Of a stretch of 64,000 bases of DNA, positions 28,053 to 36,873 are shown one piece after another. The notes under the pieces were generated by a model, which worked only from the letters and a program-made list of their open reading frames with translations, was not told where the DNA came from and ran no database searches. A program made the position numbers and the translations under genes. Source of the stretch: Bacteroidota bacterium (GTDB taxonomy: Bacteria; Bacteroidota; Bacteroidia; 2-12-FULL-35-15); NCBI GenBank assembly GCA_947476185.1, contig CANJPX010000007.1:21590-85589 (forward strand), in the 5' to 3' direction. Position 1 is the stretch's first letter, and every line of letters starts with the position of its first letter.

Positions 28053-29786
28053 TTAAAATTTATTATTGCACCACATTTCAAAATTCTTTTTTTGATCGTC
28101 ATTTACGGTTAACGACTTCTGCATTTTTACTGTTTTGTAAAATGCACAAGGTCGTGGATCAAGGGTTGCTGATTTTACGATTCCACTACTTGCAAACGTT
28201 ATTTGTAGAGGAACATTTCCAAAATAATTACACCATTCAGTAAAATTCGTCCCACTTGAATCTGTTTTAATTTGAATATTATTTATTGTAAGTATGTCAT
28301 CATTTATTGCCAATCCATTTAAATCAGCAACAGAATCAGGATAAACCGAAACAACTTTACAAATTCCTGCAACCTCATTAACCTTTATTCCTAAAGCATT
28401 TTCGTTGAATTTTGTACAAGGGTCCATTTTTAATTCACAGCCAATAAAACTCATTGCATCTATTAATAATGGTTCATAATCCTGAGTACCATTTATATAA
28501 TTATCAAAGACATTATCGTAAGAAGTTCCTGCAAAATGTTCAACTACACCTTTATAATCCTTATCAGAATAGCCCTTATTTTTTAAGGCGAACTCATTAT
28601 ACAAATAACGCATCACATCATCCAATGAATATTTATTTTCAGAATTTTTTCTGATGAAAATATCAGTTACAAATGCCAAAAGACTTCCTTCATCATAAAT
28701 ATTTGTCTTACGATTCGGGATACCGGGAACATATCCATCTAGCCAGGTATCGAAGGAAGAATCGGCAACCGATAAATTGTTCCTTCCAAAATTATCGAAA
28801 TGTTTTTGCAAACGTTCAGCGAATGTTTTTAAATATTCTTGCTCCTTAAACACACCTGACCTAAATAATAAATAATCGCCATAATAAGTAGTAACGCCTT
28901 CACACACATATCCCAATTTAGAATAATTTTCTTTTGTATAATCGTAAGGATACATTTCAACCGGGCGAATCGTTTTGATATTCCAGGCGTGAAATAATTC
29001 GTGACAACAAACACCCAATACATTTTCGTACAATTCACCTTTCATAAGATTATAGCCAGGTCCGAGTGCCAATACCGTGGATGTAGTGTGCTCAACACCA
29101 TGATACATTTTGAAGGGCACAATTTGAAATAAAAAGTGATACGCGTCAAACGGTGCTTGTTTCATCATTTCTAGCTGATGATTACAAAATTTGATAAAAT
29201 CATTTGTCAGTTTGGACCAATCAGCCTTGCATTCACCCTGCAACCACAGATTAAATTCTTTTCCTTCACAAACAAATTTATTATGCTGAAGTGCACCGGA
29301 TGCAATGAAAGGAGAATCAGCCAGTTCATGGAAAGACTTACAATTAATAACATTGTTTTTATGATCTGCTCCGCAAGCAATTTTATAATCTGCAGGTAGT
29401 ATCAATTTCATTTCGCATGCTTCATTCATTTTTTCTGGAATAAAAACACAACAATTCACCGGATTCATATACAATTGTGTTGCATCCAAAAAAGTTGAAC
29501 CTGCATTCAGATCTGCCGCATAATAATTGTATTTTATATGCAGTTCAGAAACGCCTTTCGTTTGAACCTTCCAGCAATCTTTATTTATTTTTTGAAATTT
29601 CAGAGCATTACCTTTCTGATCAAAGGCTGCCCATTTCTGAATATTTTTCGCAAAATTACCTAATTCATATCGCCCTGGGCGCCATGCTGGAAGCTGAACA
29701 AATGTTTCGTCCTGCATAACCTCAGTTATAAATTCAATATCGATAAAGTGATTATGTGGTTTGGTATAGGATATAATGTATTTCAT
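28053..29786 (-). CDS. M61 family glycyl aminopeptidase with PDZ domain
   Basis: A 577-residue metallopeptidase. The N-terminal beta domain is followed by the zinc site CHELFHAWN (near residue 256) and, 20-30 residues on, YVCEGVTTYYGDY, whose Glu is the third ligand. A PDZ-like domain lies near residues 455-535 (ICKVVSVYPDSVADLNGLAINDDILTIN). M61 enzymes release N-terminal glycine or acidic residues. I chose the ATG at 29786; the longer in-frame start at 29831 lies over a repeat-like intergenic sequence. No signal peptide is evident. Confidence 0.88.
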   Translation of the reverse strand: MKYIISYTKPHNHFIDIEFITEVMQDETFVQLPAWRPGRYELGNFAKNIQKWAAFDQKGNALKFQKINKDCWKVQTKGVSELHIKYNYYAADLNAGSTFLDATQLYMNPVNCCVFIPEKMNEACEMKLILPADYKIACGADHKNNVINCKSFHELADSPFIASGALQHNKFVCEGKEFNLWLQGECKADWSKLTNDFIKFCNHQLEMMKQAPFDAYHFLFQIVPFKMYHGVEHTTSTVLALGPGYNLMKGELYENVLGVCCHELFHAWNIKTIRPVEMYPYDYTKENYSKLGYVCEGVTTYYGDYLLFRSGVFKEQEYLKTFAERLQKHFDNFGRNNLSVADSSFDTWLDGYVPGIPNRKTNIYDEGSLLAFVTDIFIRKNSENKYSLDDVMRYLYNEFALKNKGYSDKDYKGVVEHFAGTSYDNVFDNYINGTQDYEPLLIDAMSFIGCELKMDPCTKFNENALGIKVNEVAGICKVVSVYPDSVADLNGLAINDDILTINNIQIKTDSSGTNFTEWCNYFGNVPLQITFASSGIVKSATLDPRPCAFYKTVKMQKSLTVNDDQKKNFEMWCNNKF

Positions 29787-29961
29787 AGTTAGGGATAAAA
29801 AAATTGCCTCCGACACCGCTCGGGGCGACAAATAAATTTTTACGAATTTACAAATTCAAAGTGATAAAAACACAGATTCGTAAATTCGTATTAATTCGCA
29901 ATCCGTACCAATTATTTTTGTTACTTTCGTAATTCATTATACACATTAAAATTTTCAAAAT

Positions 29962-31347
29962 ATGAGTTACGATTTAATAGTAGTAGGCAGTGGACCAGGT
30001 GGTTATGTGGCTGCGATCAGAGCATCACAACTTGGGTTAAAAACAGCCATTGTAGAACGCGAAAACCTTGGTGGCATCTGCCTTAATTGGGGATGTATTC
30101 CAACAAAAGCATTGTTAAAAAGTGCACAAGTCTTTGAATACCTGAACCATGCTGCTGATTACGGTATCACCGTTAAAGGTGGAGAAGTTGATTTTAATGC
30201 AGTTGTAAAACGCAGTCGTGATGTGGCAGATGGAATGAGTAAAGGTGTTCAATTCTTATTGAAAAAAAATAAAATTGATGTCATCAATGGCAGCGGTAAA
30301 ATAAAAGCAGGTAAAAAAGTTGATGTAACAGCAGACGGCAAAACAACTACGTACGAAGCAAAACATATTATAATTGCTACCGGTGCACGCTCACGTGCTC
30401 TGCCAAATCTTCCGCAAGACGGAAAAAAAATTATCGGATATCGTGAAGCATTGACTTTGCCTAAAATGCCTAAAACAATGGTTGTTGTAGGTTCCGGTGC
30501 AATTGGAAGTGAGTTTGCATATTTTTATGCAACGATGGGAACAAAAGTTACTTTGGTGGAATTTTTGCCAAACATCGTTCCTTTTGAAGATGCCGAAGTT
30601 TCAAAACAATTGTTACGCTCATTCAAAAAAATGGGAATTGATGTTATGACAGAATCAAACGTAGAACGTGTTGATATAACAGGTTCTGATTGCAAAGTTT
30701 ATATCAAGACCAAGAATGCAGATAAAATTGTTGAAGCAGAAGTAGTATTATCGGCTGTTGGCATTCAAGCAAATATCGAAAATATCGGACTGGAAGAAAC
30801 CGGTATTGCAACTGATAAAGGAAAAATTTTAACAAACCCATATTATCAGACAAATATCCCGGGATATTATGCGATCGGTGATTGCGTTGCCGGACAAGCA
30901 CTTGCACATGTCGCATCTGCAGAAGGTATAATTTGTGTTGAAAAAATTGCAGGACAGAATCCTGAGCCATTAGATTATAACAATATTCCAGGATGTACTT
31001 ATTGTCAGCCGGAAATTGCATCTGTTGGAATGACGGAAGCAAAAGCAATTGAATCCGGAAGAGAAATAAAAATTGGAAAATTCCCTTTCTCAGCAAGCGG
31101 AAAGGCAAGTGCTGCAGGAGCGAAAGATGGATTTGTAAAATTAATTTTTGATGCGAAATATGGCGAATTATTAGGTGCACATATGATCGGAGCGAATGTT
31201 ACGGAAATGATCGCAGAGATCGTTGCTATCCGTAAATTAGAAACGACTGGACATGAATTGATAAAAACAGTTCACCCTCATCCAACAATGAGTGAAGCAA
31301 TTATGGAAGCTGCTGCTGCCGCGTATGGAGAAGTGATTCATATGTAA
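29962..31347 (+). CDS. lpdA: dihydrolipoyl dehydrogenase
   Basis: The E3 flavoprotein of 2-oxoacid dehydrogenase complexes. The 461-residue protein has FAD-binding VVGSGPGGYVAAIRA, the redox disulfide GGICLNWGCIPTKA (Cys40 and Cys45), NAD-binding VVVGSGAIGSEFA, AIGDC, and the C-terminal HPHPTMSEA with the catalytic His-Glu pair. The Trp between the cysteines (NWGC rather than NVGC) is a variant seen in some E3 lineages. A TACTTTCGT at 29922-29930 could be its -7 element. Confidence 0.95.
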   Translation: MSYDLIVVGSGPGGYVAAIRASQLGLKTAIVERENLGGICLNWGCIPTKALLKSAQVFEYLNHAADYGITVKGGEVDFNAVVKRSRDVADGMSKGVQFLLKKNKIDVINGSGKIKAGKKVDVTADGKTTTYEAKHIIIATGARSRALPNLPQDGKKIIGYREALTLPKMPKTMVVVGSGAIGSEFAYFYATMGTKVTLVEFLPNIVPFEDAEVSKQLLRSFKKMGIDVMTESNVERVDITGSDCKVYIKTKNADKIVEAEVVLSAVGIQANIENIGLEETGIATDKGKILTNPYYQTNIPGYYAIGDCVAGQALAHVASAEGIICVEKIAGQNPEPLDYNNIPGCTYCQPEIASVGMTEAKAIESGREIKIGKFPFSASGKASAAGAKDGFVKLIFDAKYGELLGAHMIGANVTEMIAEIVAIRKLETTGHELIKTVHPHPTMSEAIMEAAAAAYGEVIHM

Positions 31348-31394
31348 TCATTCTCTAAACTCGATTGGCTCAACCCTTGCAAAATTTTGTGTAT

Positions 31395-31427
31395 TGTCAT
31401 GTTGAGCCTGTCGAAAGATATGAGCAG
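31395..31427. repeat. interspersed intergenic motif (TTGAGCCTGTCGAAAG type)
   Basis: The stretch TGTCATGTTGAGCCTGTCGA and the bases after it are the reverse complement of the TTTCGACAGGCTCAACATGACA-type motif that I recall as recurring in intergenic spaces of many bacterial genomes. Only this one copy is visible in the window, between lpdA and its terminator. Confidence 0.4.
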
Positions 31428-31470
31428 TCCTATGCAAACGCTTTGAAATTTTGTACCTGTCTCTAACAAA

Positions 31471-31500
31471 AAAAAGTCCCGAAGAAATTCGGGACTTTTT
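31471..31500. terminator. bidirectional rho-independent terminator
   Basis: GTCCCGAA (31476-31483) pairs with TTCGGGAC (31488-31495) around a GAAA tetraloop, flanked by A-run and T-run. It lies between convergent lpdA and the small gene at 31522 and can serve both strands. Confidence 0.9.
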
Positions 31501-31521
31501 TTATTTCATTAAATTGAATAA

Positions 31522-31854
31522 CTAATGAGCATCAAAATAAAAGCGGAAATTATTTTTTGAGTGCATTTTATTTTCGATGCACTTTATCGCTTCGTCAATT
31601 AGAAATGCGTGAAGATCTTCCTGCGAATAATCAATGATCTGATTCAGCAAATCGGGTAATGCATCAGGGATTTGTAAATAGTTTTCTGCATTAAATAATA
31701 AGAATTTCTTTTTCTGAGCGATATAAAATACAATATAAAAATCGTCCTCATGCTCAAATGCAATGACTTTATCCATTGAAAAATCCAAAGGAAGTTGTTC
31801 GCATTTCTCAAGAAAAAAATAAATATCAGTAGTATTTTCTTTCCTGTATTGCAT
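31522..31854 (-). CDS. hypothetical protein downstream of the RsmB-like gene
   Basis: A 110-residue acidic soluble protein with no signal peptide or membrane segment; I do not recognise a family. It begins 6 bases after the stop of the RsmB-like gene when the ATG at 31854 is used (a GTG at 31860 would add two residues), so it is probably translated from the same mRNA. Aromatic beta-rich stretches (FYIVFYIAQKKKFLLF) and a helical C-terminus are visible. Confidence 0.55.
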   Translation of the reverse strand: MQYRKENTTDIYFFLEKCEQLPLDFSMDKVIAFEHEDDFYIVFYIAQKKKFLLFNAENYLQIPDALPDLLNQIIDYSQEDLHAFLIDEAIKCIENKMHSKNNFRFYFDAH

Positions 31855-31860
31855 ACACAC

Positions 31861-33063
31861 TTAATTCAGCCTTTTCAATTTAGCCATATAAAACCCATCA
31901 AATCCTTCACTTGGGAGCACTTTACGATCTTCGATAAATTCGAAGTTTGAATTATTCTCTAAAAACAGCTCTACTTGTTGTTGATTTTCACTTGGCAAAA
32001 TACTGCAAGTTGCATAAACCATTATTCCACCGGGCTTTAGCATTTGTGAATAGTTGCTTATAATCTGCTGTTGCATTCTCTTTGTTTCTTTGATAAAATC
32101 CAAACTCAATTTCCATTTTGCATCAGGATTTCTTCTGATAACGCCTAAACCCGAGCAAGGAACATCAAGCAATAACCTATCTGCAGAATCTTTCAATTTC
32201 TTTACTTCCTCATTATTAATTATTTTGGTTTTAACAACCGTTACTCCACCTCTATCCGCACGTTTTTTTAATTCAGATAATTTACGCTCTTCAACATCCA
32301 TTGAAAAAATTCTTCCTGAATTATTCATCATTGCTGCAATATGGAGGGATTTGCCACCCGCTCCGGCACATGCATCGATCACCGTCATTCCCTCCTTCAG
32401 ATCCAAAAACGGAGCGATCATTTGTGAAGAGGCATCCTGTATCTCAAAAAATCCTTGTTTGTATTCCGAAAGTTGTTGAAGACTCTGACGTTTACTTAAC
32501 ATCAAGGCATCGTGATAATCTCCAATTATTGTTGTTTCAACTGATTCCTGATCCAACAAGCGTTGCAATTGTATCCTGTTTGTTTTTAAGGTATTTACTC
32601 TTAAGACAACTTTCGCTTCTTTGTTTAACTCGGCAAGTTCATTTGTCCAAACAGTTTCACCCAATTCCAGACTGCCAAGTTCATCCAACCAATCGGGAAT
32701 GGATTCACGATATTTCCGAATTTGTTTTGCTTCTTTGGCAGCCAATAAGATCTCCGCTTTATCGATTCCTCGGAACTCTTCCCAATCTGGCAATTCCACT
32801 TCATTCATTATTTGCCATGCGGCAAAAATTTTCCAGAATTCGGAAGATTGTCGGGGCGCTTCAATAGAAGCCGATCTCAAGATCAACCTCCACCAACGCA
32901 CCATTTCGTATGTTGTTTCAGCGATAAAACGCCTGTCGCGGGAGCCCCAGCGGGAATTCTGTTTCAGCACCTGTTCAACAGCTTTATCGGCATATACTCC
33001 TCCAATAAAAATCTGTTGAAGCGTATCAATTACTGCTTGTACGAGCGTTCTGTGTAATTTCAT
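31861..33063 (-). CDS. RsmB/NOP-family RNA cytosine-C5 methyltransferase
   Basis: A 400-residue enzyme that would place 5-methylcytosine in rRNA. An NusB-like helical N-terminal region precedes the Rossmann methyltransferase domain with DACAGAGGKSLHIA (SAM site, about residue 238), LLDVPCSGLGVIRRNPD (motif IV with Cys) and YATCSILPSENQQQV (motif VI with the nucleophilic Cys). The two-Cys mechanism is intact. Slightly shorter than E. coli RsmB (429). A -7-like TATTTTTGC on the minus strand (33084-33092) lies 20 bases upstream. Confidence 0.9.
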   Translation of the reverse strand: MKLHRTLVQAVIDTLQQIFIGGVYADKAVEQVLKQNSRWGSRDRRFIAETTYEMVRWWRLILRSASIEAPRQSSEFWKIFAAWQIMNEVELPDWEEFRGIDKAEILLAAKEAKQIRKYRESIPDWLDELGSLELGETVWTNELAELNKEAKVVLRVNTLKTNRIQLQRLLDQESVETTIIGDYHDALMLSKRQSLQQLSEYKQGFFEIQDASSQMIAPFLDLKEGMTVIDACAGAGGKSLHIAAMMNNSGRIFSMDVEERKLSELKKRADRGGVTVVKTKIINNEEVKKLKDSADRLLLDVPCSGLGVIRRNPDAKWKLSLDFIKETKRMQQQIISNYSQMLKPGGIMVYATCSILPSENQQQVELFLENNSNFEFIEDRKVLPSEGFDGFYMAKLKRLN

Positions 33064-33083
33064 TTCTATTAACTATCAGATGT

Positions 33084-33092
33084 GCAAAAATA
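33084..33092 (-). promoter_or_regulatory. putative -7 element for the RsmB-like gene
   Basis: The minus strand reads TATTTTTGC, matching the Bacteroidetes TAnnTTTG element, 20 bases upstream of the start codon. No clear TTTG is seen at -33, so support is partial. Confidence 0.35.
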
Positions 33093-33151
33093 CATATTAC
33101 TTGTTTTATAAACCTGATAAATCATAAGTAAAAATCTGTATTTTTGATGTT

Positions 33152-33772
33152 ATGAACTTCTCCTCCAAACTAATCGAAGAAGCTGTAAATGAATTCAGTA
33201 AATTACCGGGTGTTGGTAAGCGTACAGCCTTACGTTTCGTTTTACATTTGATGAAACAAGATATTACCGAGGTCAATCAATTTGGAAATGCATTCATCAA
33301 ATTGCGAAACGAATTACGTTATTGCGAAAAATGCCACAATGTTTCAGATAAACCTCTGTGTGAGGTGTGTGCAAACCCGAATAGAGACAGCAGCTTAACC
33401 TGTGTTGTAGAAGATATCAGAGATGTAATGGCGATCGAGAACACACAACAATATCGTGGCGTTTACCACGTTTTAGGAGGTATTATTTCTCCGATGGATG
33501 GCATTGGTCCAAGTGACCTGAACATTGAAACGTTAGTTCAGAAAGCCTCTACAGGAGAGATAAAAGAAGTGATAATGGCTTTAAGCACAACGATGGAAGG
33601 CGATACAACTAATTTCTATATCTATAAACGGTTAAAAGATTTTGATCTGAAAGTTACTACTATTGCACGCGGTATCTCTATCGGTGATGAGTTGGAGTAT
33701 GCCGATGAAATTACATTGGGGCGTTCAATTGTGAATCGTACTCTTTACGAAAATTCGCTTTCCTTTAAATGA
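33152..33772 (+). CDS. recR: recombination mediator RecR
   Basis: A 206-residue RecF-pathway protein that clamps DNA and helps load RecA. An N-terminal helix-hairpin-helix ([15 protein letters not shown]) is followed by the four-Cys zinc finger ([16 protein letters not shown]) and the TOPRIM domain starting [13 protein letters not shown], then the C-terminal Walker-like [15 protein letters not shown]. Length is normal. Downstream lies the inverted-repeat cassette with the four-helix-bundle gene. Confidence 0.97.
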   Translation: MNFSSKLIEEAVNEFSKLPGVGKRTALRFVLHLMKQDITEVNQFGNAFIKLRNELRYCEKCHNVSDKPLCEVCANPNRDSSLTCVVEDIRDVMAIENTQQYRGVYHVLGGIISPMDGIGPSDLNIETLVQKASTGEIKEVIMALSTTMEGDTTNFYIYKRLKDFDLKVTTIARGISIGDELEYADEITLGRSIVNRTLYENSLSFK

Positions 33773-33787
33773 TATTCTGATATACCA

Positions 33788-34264
33788 ATTAGCAGATGTG
33801 CCGATATACCGATTTAGCAGATGAGTAAAAATTAATTTATGGAATATAAAAAAGATAACCTGATTCTAGATCTTACATTCAATTTTTCATTAGAAATTGT
33901 AAAGTACACAGAACAACTAGAAGGATTAAAAAAATATAATTTATCAAATCAATTATTTAGAAGCGGTACAAGCATAGGAGCAAATGTGCATGAATCTCAA
34001 AATGCAGAAAGCAAAGCAGATTTTATTCATAAACTCAAAATATCTGCAAAAGAAGCCGAAGAAACAAAATATTGGCTAAAAATTTGTCAAAACTCGTCTA
34101 ATTACACCGATTGTAAGCATCTTTTATTGCAAATTGAAAGTATTAATAAAGTTTTAGGTAAGATTATCTCATCGTCAAAGACAAACTCTCAAACGTATGC
34201 ACAATAATCTTTTCATTTTAAATCCAATCGGCACATCTGCACATCTGCACATCTGCACATCTGC
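33788..34264. repeat. inverted-repeat cassette enclosing a four-helix-bundle gene
   Basis: The left arm ATTAGCAGATGTGCCGAT (33788-33805) is the reverse complement of the right-hand ATCGGCACATCTGC (34227-34240) plus a terminal TAAT that is displaced by three extra tandem copies of ACATCTGC; four copies in all occupy 34233-34264. The arms enclose the gene at 33839. A second partial left copy (TTTAGCAGATGAG, 33813-33825) is present. The arrangement recalls intervening sequences of 23S rRNA, whose encoded S23 protein genes lie between base-paired arms. Confidence 0.6.
33839..34207 (+). CDS. four-helix-bundle protein (S23 / 23S rRNA intervening-sequence family)
   Basis: A 122-residue all-helical protein. 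The conserved core NQLFRSGTSIGANVHESQNAESKADFIHKLKISAKEAEETKYWLKI is the hallmark of the S23 family, first found in 23S rRNA intervening sequences and related to the Avd protein of diversity-generating retroelements. Here it lies between recR and a glycosyltransferase gene, not in rRNA, and no reverse transcriptase is visible. It is enclosed by inverted repeats. Molecular role unknown; nucleic-acid binding is an inference from the basic family members. Confidence 0.85.
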   Translation: MEYKKDNLILDLTFNFSLEIVKYTEQLEGLKKYNLSNQLFRSGTSIGANVHESQNAESKADFIHKLKISAKEAEETKYWLKICQNSSNYTDCKHLLLQIESINKVLGKIISSSKTNSQTYAQ

Positions 34265-34312
34265 TAATACTCGTTTCGGCAGAACAATCACTGTTAACAC
34301 TCAAGCCTCTAA

Positions 34313-36268
34313 ATGAAACTAAGTGTTATAATCGTTAACTACAACGTCCAACATTTTTTAGAACAATGTTTACATTCCGTGTGCAAAGCATCTAAGAATG
34401 TTTCTACTGAAATATTTGTTGTCGACAATAACTCTGTTGATGGTTCAATTGCTATGGTGAAACAAAAGTTTCCCGAAGTTCAACTAATCGAAAATAAAAA
34501 GAATACCGGATTTTCATTCGCCAATAACCAGGCAATGCGAATTGCAAAAGGCGAATACATTTTACTGCTGAATCCCGATACAGTTGTTGAAGAAGACACC
34601 TTTGAAAAGGTAATAGCCTTTATGGATACACATCCTGATGCCGGTGGCCTGGGTGTAAAAATGCTGGATGGCAAAGGAAAATTTTTACCTGAATCGAAAC
34701 GTGGACTTCCTACTCCAACTGTTGCATTTTATAAAATTTTCGGACTCTCCCGATTATTTCCAAGATCAAAAACATTTGGTAAATATCACCTGGGATTTTT
34801 AGATAAAGACAAGATACATGAAGTGGACATTCTTTCAGGGGCTTTTATGCTGATGCGAAAAAGTGCATTGGATAAAGTTGGTTTACTTGATGAAACATTT
34901 TTTATGTATGGTGAAGACATCGATCTTTCGTATCGGATCATTTTAGGAGGTTATAAGAATTATTATTTCCCCGAAACCCGCATCATACACTATAAAGGAG
35001 AAAGCACAAAAAAAAGCAGCGTAAACTACGTGTTTGTTTTTTACAAAGCAATGGTGATTTTTGCACAAAAACATTTTTCACAAAAGAATGCAAAACTTTT
35101 TTCTTTCCTGATCTATTTTGCGATCTATTTAAGAGCCGGAGCTGCCATTTTAATTCGATTCCTAAAATCAATTGCATTACCGTCTTTTGATTTCGGATTA
35201 ATTATGATTGGATTGATCCTTATAAAAGATTATTACGAAAAAAATATCAAATTTATTCAAGGTGGTTCTTATTCTGACGCACTTATCTCTATTGCATTTC
35301 CCGCTTATATCCTTGTTTGGATGTTTACCGTTTATCTGAGTGGAGGATACGACAAACCTGTTCGCTTATTCCGAATCATTCGAGGTATTTTAGTTGGAAC
35401 AGGAATTATTTTGATCGGATATTCTTTATTACCTGAAGCCTACCGTTTCTCAAGAGCCTTGATATTATTTGGAATGGGCTGGGTTGTTCTTTCGTATTTA
35501 ATTTCCCGACTGACATTTCATTTTGCAGGATTCAAATCCTTTAATTTAAATCCCGATCAAAGTAAACGGATCGCCATCATTGGCAAACAAGAGGAATTTG
35601 AACGTGTAAGGGGATTGCTAAAACAAACAAGAATAAATACAAGTTTTTTAGGATTTATAAGTGCAGATGACAATGGAAATACTCACGAAGATTTTGTTGG
35701 CAATATCAATCAGATCGGAGAAGTAATTGAAATATACAAGATCAATGAAGTGATCTTTTGTTCGCGGGATATTTCCGCGCAAGGGATCATCGATTACATG
35801 CATACCTTAGTATCTGCTGATGTAGATTTTAAAATCGCACCTCCTGAAAGTTTATCTATCATAGGAAGTAACTCCATAGATACTGCAGGTGATCTTTATA
35901 TCATTGATGTAAATTCTATTGGCAAACCGAAGAATAAAAGAAACAAACGCCTGTTTGATGTTTTATCAAGTGGACTATTTGTAATACTTTCACCTCTTCT
36001 TATTTTATTCCAGGAAAACAAGATCGGATTTCTGAAGAATATTTTTTCTATTTTATTCGGTTTTAAATCATGGGTTGGTTATGGCCGCGACAAACATGAT
36101 CATTTACCAAAACTTAAACCTTCTGTCCTTTCACCTTCTGATGCAATAAAAAATATTCCAATTAATGCTGACACACGAAATCGCTTGCACCTTGTCTATT
36201 CAAAAGATTATAAGATCGAAAATGATTTGAATATTGTATGGAAGGGAATTAAGAAATTAGGGAATTAG
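34313..36268 (+). CDS. GT2 glycosyltransferase fused to a degenerate WcaJ-like membrane module
   Basis: A 651-residue fusion. Residues 1-250 are a WbbL-like GT2 (VIIVNYNVQHFLEQCLHS, LLLNPDT, FMYGEDIDLSYR). Residues 255-410 hold about five membrane segments, and 415-530 a Rossmann-like domain (RIAIIGKQEEFERV), both resembling the N-terminal parts of WcaJ-type polyprenyl-phosphate sugar transferases. The catalytic sugar-transferase domain begins (KRLFDVLSSGLFVILSPLLIL) but lacks the usual KFRSM and PRP-type motifs and is much shortened. The GT2 half is probably active and the rest may act as an anchor or scaffold. Confidence 0.75.
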   Translation: MKLSVIIVNYNVQHFLEQCLHSVCKASKNVSTEIFVVDNNSVDGSIAMVKQKFPEVQLIENKKNTGFSFANNQAMRIAKGEYILLLNPDTVVEEDTFEKVIAFMDTHPDAGGLGVKMLDGKGKFLPESKRGLPTPTVAFYKIFGLSRLFPRSKTFGKYHLGFLDKDKIHEVDILSGAFMLMRKSALDKVGLLDETFFMYGEDIDLSYRIILGGYKNYYFPETRIIHYKGESTKKSSVNYVFVFYKAMVIFAQKHFSQKNAKLFSFLIYFAIYLRAGAAILIRFLKSIALPSFDFGLIMIGLILIKDYYEKNIKFIQGGSYSDALISIAFPAYILVWMFTVYLSGGYDKPVRLFRIIRGILVGTGIILIGYSLLPEAYRFSRALILFGMGWVVLSYLISRLTFHFAGFKSFNLNPDQSKRIAIIGKQEEFERVRGLLKQTRINTSFLGFISADDNGNTHEDFVGNINQIGEVIEIYKINEVIFCSRDISAQGIIDYMHTLVSADVDFKIAPPESLSIIGSNSIDTAGDLYIIDVNSIGKPKNKRNKRLFDVLSSGLFVILSPLLILFQENKIGFLKNIFSILFGFKSWVGYGRDKHDHLPKLKPSVLSPSDAIKNIPINADTRNRLHLVYSKDYKIENDLNIVWKGIKKLGN

Positions 36269-36329
36269 TTGGAACGCTATCAGAACTAAGAAAAAAACAG
36301 TCGAATAAAATATCGTGGATAAATAAAAT

Positions 36330-36842
36330 TTATTTTTTTGCCGACTTCACCTGCATCAACAAATCAAAAAGTTTAGCTGTTGCCACTGCATCTCCTTCAG
36401 CTCTATGCCGTGCATTATTAGGAATCCTTAACGCTTCGCACAATTTCCCTAAGCTATAGGATTTATGTCCTGGAATTAATTTTCTACTTAGTTGAACGGT
36501 ACATAATTTATTGCGTTCATAATTAAAACCCAGAGAAGCGAATTCTGCTTTTATAAAATTGTAATCAAAACTTACATTGTGTGCAACAAATGTTTTGTTT
36601 TCGGTAAGCTCATGAATTTTTTTTGCCACCTGATGAAATTTCGGCGCACCATTTACCATTTGATTGGAGATCCCTGTAATGCTGGTGTATAAGGGCTGTA
36701 TGTAACATTCTGGATCGATCAGGGTAGAGAATTTTTCTACGACCGATAAACCATCGTGAATTAAAATACAGATTTCGGTAATCCTTCCATTGGGATAATT
36801 AAATTTCCCACCACATGTCTCTATATCTATGATTGCAAACAT
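36330..36842 (-). CDS. DnaQ-like 3'-5' exonuclease (DNA polymerase III epsilon family)
   Basis: A 170-residue DEDDh exonuclease. Exo I is FAIIDIETCGG (Asp and Glu), exo II FVAHNVSFDYNF (Asp), exo III HRAEGDAVATAKLF (His and Asp), all intact. It may act as a proofreading subunit or as a stand-alone nuclease; no GIY-YIG domain is attached. I chose the ATG at 36842; the longer in-frame start adds residues not conserved in the family. Confidence 0.88.
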   Translation of the reverse strand: MFAIIDIETCGGKFNYPNGRITEICILIHDGLSVVEKFSTLIDPECYIQPLYTSITGISNQMVNGAPKFHQVAKKIHELTENKTFVAHNVSFDYNFIKAEFASLGFNYERNKLCTVQLSRKLIPGHKSYSLGKLCEALRIPNNARHRAEGDAVATAKLFDLLMQVKSAKK

Positions 36843-36873
36843 TTTACGAAGATAGTAGTTCGCTACAAGTTTT

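Noticed and set aside
29787..29831. N-terminal extension of the M61 peptidase
   Set aside because: The extra 15 residues are translated from a repeat-like GC-rich spacer and precede the conserved start of the family.
30704..31180. A 158-residue minus-strand open frame inside lpdA
   Set aside because: Leu/Gln/His-rich composition typical of an antisense reading of a conserved gene; no start context or family.
32301..32867. A 188-residue plus-strand open frame inside the RsmB-like gene
   Set aside because: It lies wholly antisense to a clear methyltransferase gene, has no family features and an implausible composition; it is a shadow.
33839..34207. A diversity-generating retroelement accessory gene (avd)
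   Set aside because: The family is related, but no reverse transcriptase, template repeat or variable repeat is visible in the flanks.
34233..34264. A possible CRISPR array
   Set aside because: The four 8-base units are directly tandem with no spacers, and no cas genes are present.
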